From Sediminibacterium sp. (GTDB taxonomy: Bacteria > Bacteroidota > Bacteroidia > Chitinophagales > Chitinophagaceae), in NCBI RefSeq assembly GCF_030695065.1, contig NZ_JAUYTR010000011.1, positions 248,001 to 312,000 on the forward strand: DNA of 64,000 nucleotides. The letters run 5' to 3'. The notes under the pieces are model-generated. The model saw only the letters and a program-made list of their open reading frames with translations, did not search any database and was not told the DNA's origin. The position numbers and the translations under genes were made by a program. Of the stretch, positions 1 through 7,703 are shown one piece after another (position 1 is the first letter of the stretch; every line of letters starts with the position of its first letter).

Positions 1-777
1 GTTATCTATTTTAATTCGGGTATCATCTAAAAAGATGCTTTTTACTTTTAACTCGCTAATGGTAGAATTAATGCTGCCCAATGGTTTAATCACCAAGCTG
101 ACTTTGTTTATACTTTCATTGGTTGCAACACTCGATTCTCTCAAACAAACCAAATTACCATCGTTGTCTATACCAAATTCACCCAAATAATCATTTCGAT
201 CGGGCATGGCAATGGCAATTCTTACTTTCTCCAATTGTTTGAGCTCTTTATCGAAAACGCAAGAAGTAACCACATGCTCTTTTTCGTTGCGGGTGCTCAC
301 TTTAAAAGCAGCCATTTTTTGTTTGTCTTCGCTATTCACTACGGTATAAATTCTATTATTGGCCGTGTAACTCATTCCTGCAGTGGTATCCAACATTAAA
401 GCCTCCCCCATTTTTTTACCATCGGATCCAATTTTGGCAGCCATGATATAGTAAATGTTTTTGAGCTGGTATTGATAAATAAAATAAGTAAAGTCGGGAT
501 AAGTAATAAAGTCGGTACCCAACACTTTTGCTCTATCTGGCAAAAAGTCTAGTTTCACTTTGTTACTCAATTTCATTTCTGCATCGTAAACAGAAAAAAA
601 ATGGTCGTCTCGCGCATTCTTATAAATTAGGTATTTGCCGCTGATTTTGCCTATTACTTCAAAATTGAGGGTTCTAGGGTCGTCCCGATCTGGTTCAGAA
701 TACGCTATACTTTGCGCAGAAACAGAAAAAATGCCCCCTAAAATCAACACCAAACAAAGCAGAAATGACCTTTTCAT
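1..777 (-). CDS. Secreted protein of unknown function (3' end cut by window)
   Basis: The reverse strand is open from an ATG at 777 to the window edge (259 codons, no stop), so this is the N-terminal part of a longer protein. It starts with a basic N-terminus, a hydrophobic stretch and a signal-peptidase-like site (SVSAQ, about residues 18-22), so it is probably exported. The rest alternates short hydrophobic strands with polar turns (for example GKYLIYKN, FTYFIYQY, NNRIYTVVN), as in beta-rich or propeller-like secreted proteins. I recognise no family or catalytic motif. It diverges from kup across a 113-bp intergenic region with promoter-like motifs on both strands. Confidence 0.75.
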   Translation of the reverse strand, partial: MKRSFLLCLVLILGGIFSVSAQSIAYSEPDRDDPRTLNFEVIGKISGKYLIYKNARDDHFFSVYDAEMKLSNKVKLDFLPDRAKVLGTDFITYPDFTYFIYQYQLKNIYYIMAAKIGSDGKKMGEALMLDTTAGMSYTANNRIYTVVNSEDKQKMAAFKVSTRNEKEHVVTSCVFDKELKQLEKVRIAIAMPDRNDYLGEFGIDNDGNLVCLRESSVATNESINKVSLVIKPLGSINSTISELKVKSIFLDDTRIKIDN

Positions 778-797
778 AAAAGCAATCTTTATATTAT

Positions 798-805
798 CAA
801 ATGTA
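798..805 (-). promoter_or_regulatory. Putative Bacteroidota -7 promoter element
   Basis: TACATTTG on the minus strand matches the Bacteroidota -7 consensus TAnnTTTG, 20 nt upstream of the ATG at 777. I see no clear -33 TTTG at the usual spacing, so this is a motif match only. Confidence 0.4.
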
Positions 806-843
806 CGCTATGTACAGTTTATCTAGTTTATACAATTTACCCA

Positions 844-851
844 TACATTTG
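844..851 (+). promoter_or_regulatory. Putative Bacteroidota -7 promoter element for kup
   Basis: TACATTTG on the plus strand matches TAnnTTTG. It would place the transcript start about 30 nt before the GTG start of kup. The -33 box is weak (TTTA). Confidence 0.4.
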
Positions 852-890
852 TTAAAGATCTAATTGCTTTAATGCTTCAAAGCCTGTTTT

Positions 891-2879
891 GTGAGTAAAA
901 ATATCAACAAAGTTTCCGCTGCCGGTCTCTTAATTGCCTTGGGAATTATATACGGCGACATTGGAACATCCCCTCTCTATGTTTTCAACGCAATCATTAC
1001 CAATAGAGTCATTTCGGAAGAATTGATTATTGGAGCATTGTCTTGTATTATTTGGACAATTACTTTGCAAACTACAGTTAAATATGTTTTGCTTGTTTTA
1101 AATGCAGACAATAAAGGAGAGGGAGGAACATTTGCCTTGTATGCTTTAGTAAGGCGAAGAAAAAAATGGCTGGTAATACCTGCAATGATTGGCGGTGCAG
1201 CACTTTTAGCTGATGGAATTATTACCCCTCCCATCTCGGTTACATCGGCTATTGAAGGGTTAAAGGAGTTACCCGCTATGCGAAATATTGCTTCTAATAC
1301 CATAGTTATTATTGTAATTGCCATATTAGCTGCTATCTTTTTCATGCAGCAATTTGGTACCGCCAGCATTGGAAAATTGTTTGGACCCATCATGTTTATT
1401 TGGTTTACGATGTTGGCTGTTTTAGGCATTTGGCAAATGGGTAATGATTTAAGTGTATTGAAAGCCTTAAATCCATACTATGCAATTAAATTATTGACAC
1501 TTTATCCGAATGGATTTTGGCTACTAGGTGCAGTGTTTTTGTGTACAACAGGGGCAGAAGCTTTATATTCTGATTTGGGACATTGTGGTAGAAAAAACAT
1601 AAGACTCTCTTGGATTTATGTAAAAGCATGTTTGTTATTGAATTATTTTGGACAGGGTGCGTTGTTATTGAGCAGCCATAAAGGATTGTTGGTAAATGCG
1701 GCCAATAAAGCGCAGTTCGGCATCAACGCCTTCTACGATTTAATGCCCCAATGGTTTATCATAGTGGGGGTAATTATTGCTACATCAGCCGCCATTATTG
1801 CTAGCCAAGCCATGATATCAGGATCATTTACCCTAATAAGTGAAGCCCTCCGATTAAATTTATGGCCAAAAATGAAAGTACGCTACCCTTCAGAAGAAAG
1901 GGGTCAATTATTTGTACCTGGTATAAACCTATTATTATTTGTTGGTTGCTTAGGAATTGTGCTTTACTTCAGAGAGTCTTCTAAAATGGAAGCTGCATAT
2001 GGATTGGCTATTGTGGTGACCATGCTGAGTACAACAATTTTATACTCTAATTTTCTGGTACTCAAAAGAACTGCTTCTGTTTGGATTTATATTTTCTTAT
2101 TTGGCTATTTAGCTTATGAGTCTGCATTCTTAATTGCATTGATGGAAAAATTTGTGCACGGAGGTTATGTTACTTTATTAGTGGGTGGTGCATTATTTGC
2201 AGTCATGTATGTTTGGTACAGAAGTAGAAAAATTAAAAACCGTTATGTTGAGTTTGTTCGCTTAGAGAATTATATTCCCATGATTCAAGAACTAAGCAAC
2301 GATAAAAGTATTCCTAAATATGCCACCCACTTGGTTTATATGACCAGTGCCAATAACCATAATGAAATTGAGCACAAAATCATTTATTCTATTTTGAATA
2401 AAAAGCCTAAGAGAGCCGATATCTATTGGTTTGTACACGTAGACGTATTAGACGATCCTTATACCTGTGAATACAATGTTGAGCATATTATTCCCAATGA
2501 TATCATCAGAATTGAATTCAGGTTGGGCTTTAGGGTAGAGCATAGAATCAACCTAATGTTCCGCAAAGTGGTAGAGGAATTGGTAAAGAACAAAGAAGTG
2601 AATATTACCAGCCGATACGAAAGCTTAGAAAAAAACAATATTGTAGGAGACTTTCAATTTATTGTTTTAGAGAAGTACTTGAGCCAAGACAATGAATTGC
2701 CTTTCTTAGAACGAATTGTAATGAAACTTTATTTCTGGCTAAAAGAAATCAGCTTAAGCGAAGAAAGAGGTTTTGGATTAGACCCCAGCAATGTGACTAT
2801 TGAAAAGTTCCCTTTAATTGTTGCTCCAGTGGCCAACATGAAATTGAATAGGGTATTTCCAGAAGGAGAAGAAGCTTAA
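891..2879 (+). CDS. kup: KUP/HAK/KT-family potassium uptake protein
   Basis: This 662-residue inner-membrane protein is a proton-coupled potassium importer by family. The diagnostic N-terminal signature is present (ALGIIYGDIGTSPLY, about residues 17-31), as are the family motifs GEGGTFALY and LLADGIITPP. About twelve hydrophobic segments fill the first ~450 residues, and a soluble C-terminal domain follows (about 455-662). The length fits the family. The start is GTG at 891, chosen because the conserved N-terminus begins right after it and no upstream ATG is in frame. It stands alone on the plus strand, with a separate hydrolase gene 60 bp downstream. Confidence 0.95.
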   Translation: MSKNINKVSAAGLLIALGIIYGDIGTSPLYVFNAIITNRVISEELIIGALSCIIWTITLQTTVKYVLLVLNADNKGEGGTFALYALVRRRKKWLVIPAMIGGAALLADGIITPPISVTSAIEGLKELPAMRNIASNTIVIIVIAILAAIFFMQQFGTASIGKLFGPIMFIWFTMLAVLGIWQMGNDLSVLKALNPYYAIKLLTLYPNGFWLLGAVFLCTTGAEALYSDLGHCGRKNIRLSWIYVKACLLLNYFGQGALLLSSHKGLLVNAANKAQFGINAFYDLMPQWFIIVGVIIATSAAIIASQAMISGSFTLISEALRLNLWPKMKVRYPSEERGQLFVPGINLLLFVGCLGIVLYFRESSKMEAAYGLAIVVTMLSTTILYSNFLVLKRTASVWIYIFLFGYLAYESAFLIALMEKFVHGGYVTLLVGGALFAVMYVWYRSRKIKNRYVEFVRLENYIPMIQELSNDKSIPKYATHLVYMTSANNHNEIEHKIIYSILNKKPKRADIYWFVHVDVLDDPYTCEYNVEHIIPNDIIRIEFRLGFRVEHRINLMFRKVVEELVKNKEVNITSRYESLEKNNIVGDFQFIVLEKYLSQDNELPFLERIVMKLYFWLKEISLSEERGFGLDPSNVTIEKFPLIVAPVANMKLNRVFPEGEEA

Positions 2880-2939
2880 AAAACCATTTGTTCAAACAAC
2901 CGAAAAAACAGAACTTACCGAAACATTCAACATTTCGGT

Positions 2940-3728
2940 TTGGGCACCATTCTACTTTACATTGTCATTGGCTATTTACTAATTGTATTGGTGGGCTATT
3001 TAATTCAAGAAAAGCTCATATTCAAGCCTGAAAAATTAGCTCAAGATTTTGAGTACAAATACGATGCTCCTTTTGATGAATTGTTTTTTGACATTACCGA
3101 AGGAGTTCGAATTAATGGGCTACATTTTTATGTAGACCAACCCAAGGGTCTGATTCTCTATTTTCATGGAAACTCAAGGAGCATTAAAGGATGGGCAAAA
3201 TATGCCCGAGATTTTTATAGATACCAATATGATGTTGTACTAGTAGATTACAGGGGATTTGGTAAGAGTACAGGCAAAAGAAGTGAGCGTGAAATGTTGG
3301 CCGATATGCAATTTGTTTATGAAACGCTTAAGCAAAAATATCCTGAACACCATATTTTGGTTTATGGAAGAAGCTTAGGCAGCGGATTTGCCACCAAAAT
3401 TGCAGCAGACAATTCTCCTCGCTATTTAATATTAGATGCCCCCTATTATAGTTTTATTAAAGTTGCAGAAAGATTTACGCCTTTTATTCCACATAAGCTA
3501 ACCCTTCGATTTAAATTACAAACCGATCAATGGATTAAAAAAGTAAACTGCCATACTTATATTATTCATGGAACCAAAGACTGGTTGATTCCTATTAAAC
3601 AGAGTAAAAAATTGCAAAAAATTAATCCACATAAGATTACCTTAATTAGTATTCATGGTGGTGGTCATAATAACCTGCCTTCCTTTAATGAGTACCACAA
3701 TTTTATTAGAGATATTCTAAAATATTAA
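2940..3728 (+). CDS. Membrane-anchored alpha/beta hydrolase (Bem46/ABHD17-like)
   Basis: This 262-residue protein has one N-terminal transmembrane segment (about residues 3-22) and an alpha/beta-hydrolase domain. Visible motifs are the oxyanion-side YFHGNS, the nucleophile elbow GRSLGSG, the acid in HGTKDWLIP and a late histidine in GGGHNN. These make up a complete Ser-Asp-His triad. The domain order resembles Bem46/ABHD17-type hydrolases, often thioesterases or esterases; the substrate is unknown. The start is TTG at 2940, since no in-frame ATG or GTG fits the TM segment, so the exact N-terminus is uncertain. The next gene is a paralogue, suggesting tandem duplication. Confidence 0.85.
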   Translation: MGTILLYIVIGYLLIVLVGYLIQEKLIFKPEKLAQDFEYKYDAPFDELFFDITEGVRINGLHFYVDQPKGLILYFHGNSRSIKGWAKYARDFYRYQYDVVLVDYRGFGKSTGKRSEREMLADMQFVYETLKQKYPEHHILVYGRSLGSGFATKIAADNSPRYLILDAPYYSFIKVAERFTPFIPHKLTLRFKLQTDQWIKKVNCHTYIIHGTKDWLIPIKQSKKLQKINPHKITLISIHGGGHNNLPSFNEYHNFIRDILKY

Positions 3729-3742
3729 GTGAGCATTTGGCT

Positions 3743-3750
3743 TAACTTTG
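3743..3750 (+). promoter_or_regulatory. Putative -7 promoter element before second hydrolase
   Basis: TAACTTTG matches TAnnTTTG and lies 4 nt before the GTG at 3755. If used, the transcript would be leaderless or nearly so. There is no convincing -33 box, and the gene could also be read through from the upstream paralogue. Confidence 0.3.
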
Positions 3751-3754
3751 ACTC

Positions 3755-4561
3755 GTGAAAAAAGTTGTCATTGTCTTTTATATCAAAATAGCCCTATTGC
3801 TCTATGCATTAGTTGGATCCCTCTTATTTATTTTTCAAGACCGATTATTGTTTCACCCTGAAGCGGTAGGTCAAAACAGCAGCTATCAGTTTAATCAACC
3901 CTACCAAGAGTCGGTAATTCCTTTAGATGCAAATACCCAATTTCATGTTGTCCATTTTACTGTGCCAGATTCTATTAGAAAAGGTTTGGTCTTATATTTT
4001 CATGGTAACAGAAAAAATATTGGCCATTACGCCCAGTTTGCTTCCAATTTTACCAAAAATAATTATGAAGTATGGATGATTGATTATCCTGGATTTGGCA
4101 AATCAATTGGGGAACTTACCGAAGAAAATTTATATGAGGGAGCATTGCAATTATACATGTTGGCCAAATTAAGATTCAAGCCTGCTGAAATAATTATTTA
4201 CGGAAAGTCAATAGGAACAGGTATTGCCACACAGTTGGCTTCTGTTAGAGATTGTAAACACCTGATTTTAGAAACACCTTATTACAGCATGGAATCTTTA
4301 TTGGGAAGGTATTTGTTTATGTACCCATTGAATAAACTCATGCACTTTAAATTTCCTAGCAACGAGTATATTCAGAAAGTAACTGCCCCAGTTACCATAT
4401 TTCATGGCACCGATGATGGGGTGATTGCATATAGCAATGCGGAACTTTTTACCCAACACTTAAAGCAAGTAGATGAGTTTGTTACTATCGCCAACGGAAC
4501 GCATGTGAACCTGAATAGCTTTAAGCTCATGCAAGACAAATTAAATTCTATTCTTCGCTAA
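3755..4561 (+). CDS. Membrane-anchored alpha/beta hydrolase, paralogue of the upstream gene
   Basis: This 268-residue protein has the same layout as its upstream neighbour: an N-terminal transmembrane helix (about residues 8-28), then RLLFHPEA and the hydrolase core. The core shows YFHGNR, nucleophile elbow GKSIGTG, acid loop HGTDDGVIA and histidine in NGTHVNLNS, so the triad is complete. The shared architecture and adjacency point to tandem duplication followed by divergence. The start is GTG at 3755, 26 nt after the previous stop. The 3' end is 7 bp from the convergent S66 peptidase gene. Substrate unknown. Confidence 0.85.
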   Translation: MKKVVIVFYIKIALLLYALVGSLLFIFQDRLLFHPEAVGQNSSYQFNQPYQESVIPLDANTQFHVVHFTVPDSIRKGLVLYFHGNRKNIGHYAQFASNFTKNNYEVWMIDYPGFGKSIGELTEENLYEGALQLYMLAKLRFKPAEIIIYGKSIGTGIATQLASVRDCKHLILETPYYSMESLLGRYLFMYPLNKLMHFKFPSNEYIQKVTAPVTIFHGTDDGVIAYSNAELFTQHLKQVDEFVTIANGTHVNLNSFKLMQDKLNSILR

Positions 4562-4568
4562 TGATTAG

Positions 4569-5483
4569 TTAAGCGGTTTCTTTTAGCTTAACTGTTTTTG
4601 CAGTAATACTTAATTCAAATTTTGCGCCTACTTTTAACGCATAATTTTCGGTATCATGGCTTACTGGGAATCCAAAACAAACTGGATAATTATATTCAGC
4701 AATATGTTCTTTTAATATGTCTTCAATGGTTTTTCCAAAAGGACGGGTAGTATCTTTTCGATCGGTAAATCCACCCAATATTAATCCATTGAGTTGGCCT
4801 AATATCCCGGATCTTTTTAGTTGAATGAACATTCGATCAATATTGTATGCATACTCTCCTACATCTTCTAAAAATAAAATGGCGCCCTTGGTTTTATACA
4901 TCATATTAGAGCCTACCAAATGAGCAATCAATGCCAGGTTACCTCCCATCAATACACCGGTTGCCTTCCCCAATTGATTCATTGAATGCGCTGCACAACT
5001 GTATGATGCTTTAGTGCCTTTCAATGCTTTATGTAAAGACTGTACATAAGGCAGCTTTGCTCCCCCCTGATTAAATGCATTGGCCATGGGAGCATGCAAT
5101 GAAGCAGTATTGCACCTAGTTAATAAATGCGCATGCAAAACGGTGATATCACTGAACCCAATAATCCATTTTGGATTTTTTTTGAAAGCAGCAAAATTAA
5201 GTTGATCAATAATTCTAGTAACGCCATAACCACCTCTTCCACAAAGAATCGCTTTAATAGATGGCTCGTTTAATAAGGCCTGCAATTCATCCCTACGCTC
5301 CTCATCTGTACCACTAAAATAATTGGCAGACTTGCTTCCTACCGTTTTACCAATCATCACCTGAAAGCCCCATTCTTGCAAGGTTTTAACACAGATTGCA
5401 TTTTTTTTCTTTTCCATATAACCCGCAGGACAAGTGATGGCAATGGTGTCTCCTTTCTTTAAATAAGGTGGAATCTTGATCAT
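4569..5483 (-). CDS. S66 family peptidase (LD-carboxypeptidase), cytosolic form
   Basis: This 304-residue protein belongs to the S66 muramoyl-tetrapeptide (LD-) carboxypeptidases, which remove the terminal D-Ala from recycled muropeptides. The Ser-Glu-His triad is visible: Ser111 in GFSDIT, Glu206 in LFLEDVGE and His276 in FPVSHDTENYAL. The glycine-rich GRGGYG (82-87) precedes the nucleophile as in LdcA. There is no signal peptide, so it is probably cytoplasmic, as expected for recycling. It is the last gene of a four-gene operon, 2 nt behind a second, exported-looking S66 protein. The neighbour suggests the pair works on wall fragments in two compartments (inference). Confidence 0.92.
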   Translation of the reverse strand: MIKIPPYLKKGDTIAITCPAGYMEKKKNAICVKTLQEWGFQVMIGKTVGSKSANYFSGTDEERRDELQALLNEPSIKAILCGRGGYGVTRIIDQLNFAAFKKNPKWIIGFSDITVLHAHLLTRCNTASLHAPMANAFNQGGAKLPYVQSLHKALKGTKASYSCAAHSMNQLGKATGVLMGGNLALIAHLVGSNMMYKTKGAILFLEDVGEYAYNIDRMFIQLKRSGILGQLNGLILGGFTDRKDTTRPFGKTIEDILKEHIAEYNYPVCFGFPVSHDTENYALKVGAKFELSITAKTVKLKETA

Positions 5484-5485
5484 GG

Positions 5486-6502
5486 CTATACTTCTGTTAA
5501 TTGTACTAAGTTATTTTCAACCACTAATTGATGTGGCAAGCCGCACTTCAATGCAAAGTTGTTTTTGATATGACCTACCGGAAAATCAAAGCAAACCGGA
5601 TAATTAAATGCCGCTACTTTTTCTTTAACAATGGTATATATATCTCTTCCAAAAGGTACAGCAGGATTGTCTACTTTAATATTACTAAAGCCCCCTACAA
5701 TCAATCCTTTTAATTTAGCCAATTTTCCCGAGCGCAATAAATTGCAAAACATCCGATCAATATTGTACAAAGGTTCACCTACATCTTCTACAAATAAAAT
5801 TTTTCCATCGGTATTAATCATGGAAGCCGAACCATTCAAGTTCTCAAGAATTTTTAAATTACCCCCTATTAAAATTCCTTTTGCAGTTCCAAGCCGATTA
5901 TGCTCAACTGGAATGGAAGGATAGTTGATTTTTCTTCCCTCCAATGCATCTTTAATAGACAGTATACTTGCTTGCTGTACTTCATCTGCTGTAGCCCAAT
6001 CCTTAGGGAAACTGCCACACATTTTAGAATGCAAACTAGCCACATGCAATACTTGATGCAAATGGCTATGCAACACAGTGATATCACTAAAACCAATGAC
6101 CCATTTAGGGGATTGTTTAAACTCATTAAAATTCAATAAGTCTACCATTCTTACAGCACCATATCCACCTGTTGCACATAGAATTGCTTTGACTTGTGGA
6201 TCATCTAACATTTGCTGAAAATCCGCAGCACGCTCAGCATCAGTGCCTCCAAAAGTATGATCCATCTTTCCAATGGTATTTCCTACTTTAATTGTATATC
6301 CCCAGCTTTGTATTAAATCAATAGAAGGCTGAATGGTTTCTAATAAGGAAAAACCTGCAGGGCAAGTAATACCAATGGTGTTCCCCGGCTGTAAATAAGG
6401 AGGGACTTTTATTTTTCTACTTTTATTTCCTGCAGCTGAAGCTAATGCAGGCAGGGCCATCAATCCCATTCCTGCCATATGCAAAAAGGACTGTCTTTTC
6501 AT
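5486..6502 (-). CDS. S66 family peptidase (LD-carboxypeptidase) with signal sequence
   Basis: This 338-residue S66 family member is paralogous to the next gene. It starts with MKRQSFLHMAGMG and an alanine-rich hydrophobic stretch that looks like a signal peptide, so it is probably periplasmic. The catalytic motifs are kept: GFSDIT with the nucleophilic Ser, LFVEDVGE with the Glu, and FPVGHIKNNFAL with the His. CATGGYG replaces the usual G-rGGYG loop. The ATG at 6502 directly abuts the stop of the upstream ribbon-helix-helix gene with no spacer, so the genes are very likely co-transcribed and perhaps translationally coupled. Confidence 0.9.
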   Translation of the reverse strand: MKRQSFLHMAGMGLMALPALASAAGNKSRKIKVPPYLQPGNTIGITCPAGFSLLETIQPSIDLIQSWGYTIKVGNTIGKMDHTFGGTDAERAADFQQMLDDPQVKAILCATGGYGAVRMVDLLNFNEFKQSPKWVIGFSDITVLHSHLHQVLHVASLHSKMCGSFPKDWATADEVQQASILSIKDALEGRKINYPSIPVEHNRLGTAKGILIGGNLKILENLNGSASMINTDGKILFVEDVGEPLYNIDRMFCNLLRSGKLAKLKGLIVGGFSNIKVDNPAVPFGRDIYTIVKEKVAAFNYPVCFDFPVGHIKNNFALKCGLPHQLVVENNLVQLTEV

Positions 6503-6688
6503 TTAATTATTTTTCTTGGGTTTAGGTTTGATCAAAACGCTATCTTTTTTTCTACCTGCATTGCGCAAAGATTGATCAATCAACATTTCAATTTGACCAT
6601 TCACACTCCTAAACTCGTCTGCCGCCCATCTTTCGAGGGCGGCATACGTTTGTTGATCTATTCTTAAAACAAAAGATTTCTTACTCAA
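6503..6688 (-). CDS. Arc-like ribbon-helix-helix DNA-binding protein
   Basis: This 61-residue basic protein has the ribbon-helix-helix pattern: an N-terminal strand (KKSFVLRID), helix A ([14 protein letters not shown]), a turn with [10 protein letters not shown] starting helix B, and a lysine-rich tail. Residues resemble the Arc-like domains often encoded beside SPFH proteins. It is unusually short and starts with TTG at 6688, the only start fitting the conserved strand. It sits 14 nt after the SPFH gene and touches the S66 peptidase gene. It may autoregulate the operon from the promoter near 7610-7640 (inference). No toxin partner is apparent. Confidence 0.75.
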   Translation of the reverse strand: MSKKSFVLRIDQQTYAALERWAADEFRSVNGQIEMLIDQSLRNAGRKKDSVLIKPKPKKNN

Positions 6689-6702
6689 AACAATTCATTT
6701 AA

Positions 6703-7590
6703 TTATTGATGCAGTGTTCCTGTATTCACTACTGGAGATACCGACCTATCGCCACAAAGCACCACCAATAAATTACTTACCATAACCGCTTTACGCTCTT
6801 CGTCTAATTCTACTACTTGTTTTTTAGACAACATATCTAATGCCATTTCAACCATGCCCACTGCACCTTCAACAATTTTACTGCGGGCTGAAACAATGGC
6901 CGTTGCTTGTTGACGCTGTAACATTGCTTGCGCAATTTCTGGCGCATAGGCCAAGTGGCTAATACGTGCTTCTTTAATTACAATGCCAGCCTTCAACATT
7001 CTTTCATTTAATTCAGACTCCAACATCGCAATCACTTTATCTCCACCATCTCGTAGTGTTACTGCAGCATGTTCATCATCAATACTATCGTAAGGACAAG
7101 TAGAAGCCATATGACGCAACGCCGCTTCACTTTGATTGGTCATATAACTAGAAAAGTTAACCACATCAAAACAAACTTTATAAGTGTCTTCAATTTGCCA
7201 AAGTATTACCGCAGCAATTTCAATGGGGTTACCCAATTTGTCGTTCACTTTTAACTTGGTACTTTCTAAGCTTTGCAAACGCAAAGAAACTTTTTGTTTG
7301 GTGTACAATGGATTTACAAAAAAGAGTCCATTGTCTTTTACCGTACCTACATACTTACCAAAAAAAGTAAGCACCACACTGGTGTTTGGTTGAACAACTA
7401 CCAAACCCAATAGCAAAAAGAAGATTACTATAAAATCAATGATAGAGCCCCAAATAAGCACATATTTTAACCCATCCTCTGCTCCCTTTATTTGTGTGAG
7501 GGCATAAATACCTATCACCAATAAAATAGTAACCAATAACAAAACCAAAAACCCTTGCGCTGCTTTAATGGTCTTTTCCATAATTTTCAT
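6703..7590 (-). CDS. SPFH/Band 7 (prohibitin-like) membrane protein
   Basis: This 295-residue protein has two closely spaced N-terminal membrane helices (about residues 12-32 and 45-66), then an SPFH/Band 7 domain (about 68-230): VVQPNTSVVLTFFGKYVGTV, GLFFVNPLY and ARISHLAYAPEIAQAMLQRQQA. The C-terminal part (about 225-295) is helical. SPFH proteins oligomerise as membrane scaffolds; this subtype, without NfeD or FtsH neighbours, has no firm function. It is the first gene of an operon with an Arc-like protein and two LD-carboxypeptidases, which hints at a cell-envelope link. A near-consensus promoter lies upstream. Confidence 0.9.
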   Translation of the reverse strand: MKIMEKTIKAAQGFLVLLLVTILLVIGIYALTQIKGAEDGLKYVLIWGSIIDFIVIFFLLLGLVVVQPNTSVVLTFFGKYVGTVKDNGLFFVNPLYTKQKVSLRLQSLESTKLKVNDKLGNPIEIAAVILWQIEDTYKVCFDVVNFSSYMTNQSEAALRHMASTCPYDSIDDEHAAVTLRDGGDKVIAMLESELNERMLKAGIVIKEARISHLAYAPEIAQAMLQRQQATAIVSARSKIVEGAVGMVEMALDMLSKKQVVELDEERKAVMVSNLLVVLCGDRSVSPVVNTGTLHQ

Positions 7591-7609
7591 TTTAATATTA
7601 ATATGATAT

Positions 7610-7640
7610 CAAAATTATAGCATTTCTCGGAATTTCCAAA
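7610..7640 (-). promoter_or_regulatory. Bacteroidota-type promoter of the SPFH-RHH-S66 operon
   Basis: On the minus strand TTTG (7640-7637) is followed after 19 nt by TAATTTTG (7617-7610), an exact match to the Bacteroidota form TTTG-N19-TAnnTTTG. The ATG at 7590 follows 19 nt after the -7 box. This is one of the best promoters in the window. Confidence 0.7.
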
Positions 7641-7655
7641 TAAATCTGCTTTTAG

Positions 7656-7663
7656 TACCTTTG
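7656..7663 (+). promoter_or_regulatory. Putative -7 promoter element of metG
   Basis: TACCTTTG matches TAnnTTTG and lies 40 nt before the metG ATG. The -33 region has no clear TTTG. It is divergent from the SPFH operon promoter, with the two -7 boxes about 40 bp apart. Confidence 0.5.
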
Positions 7664-7703
7664 CCGCCTGCAACAAGCAGTTTAGACCATCAAGCAACCG
7701 AAT

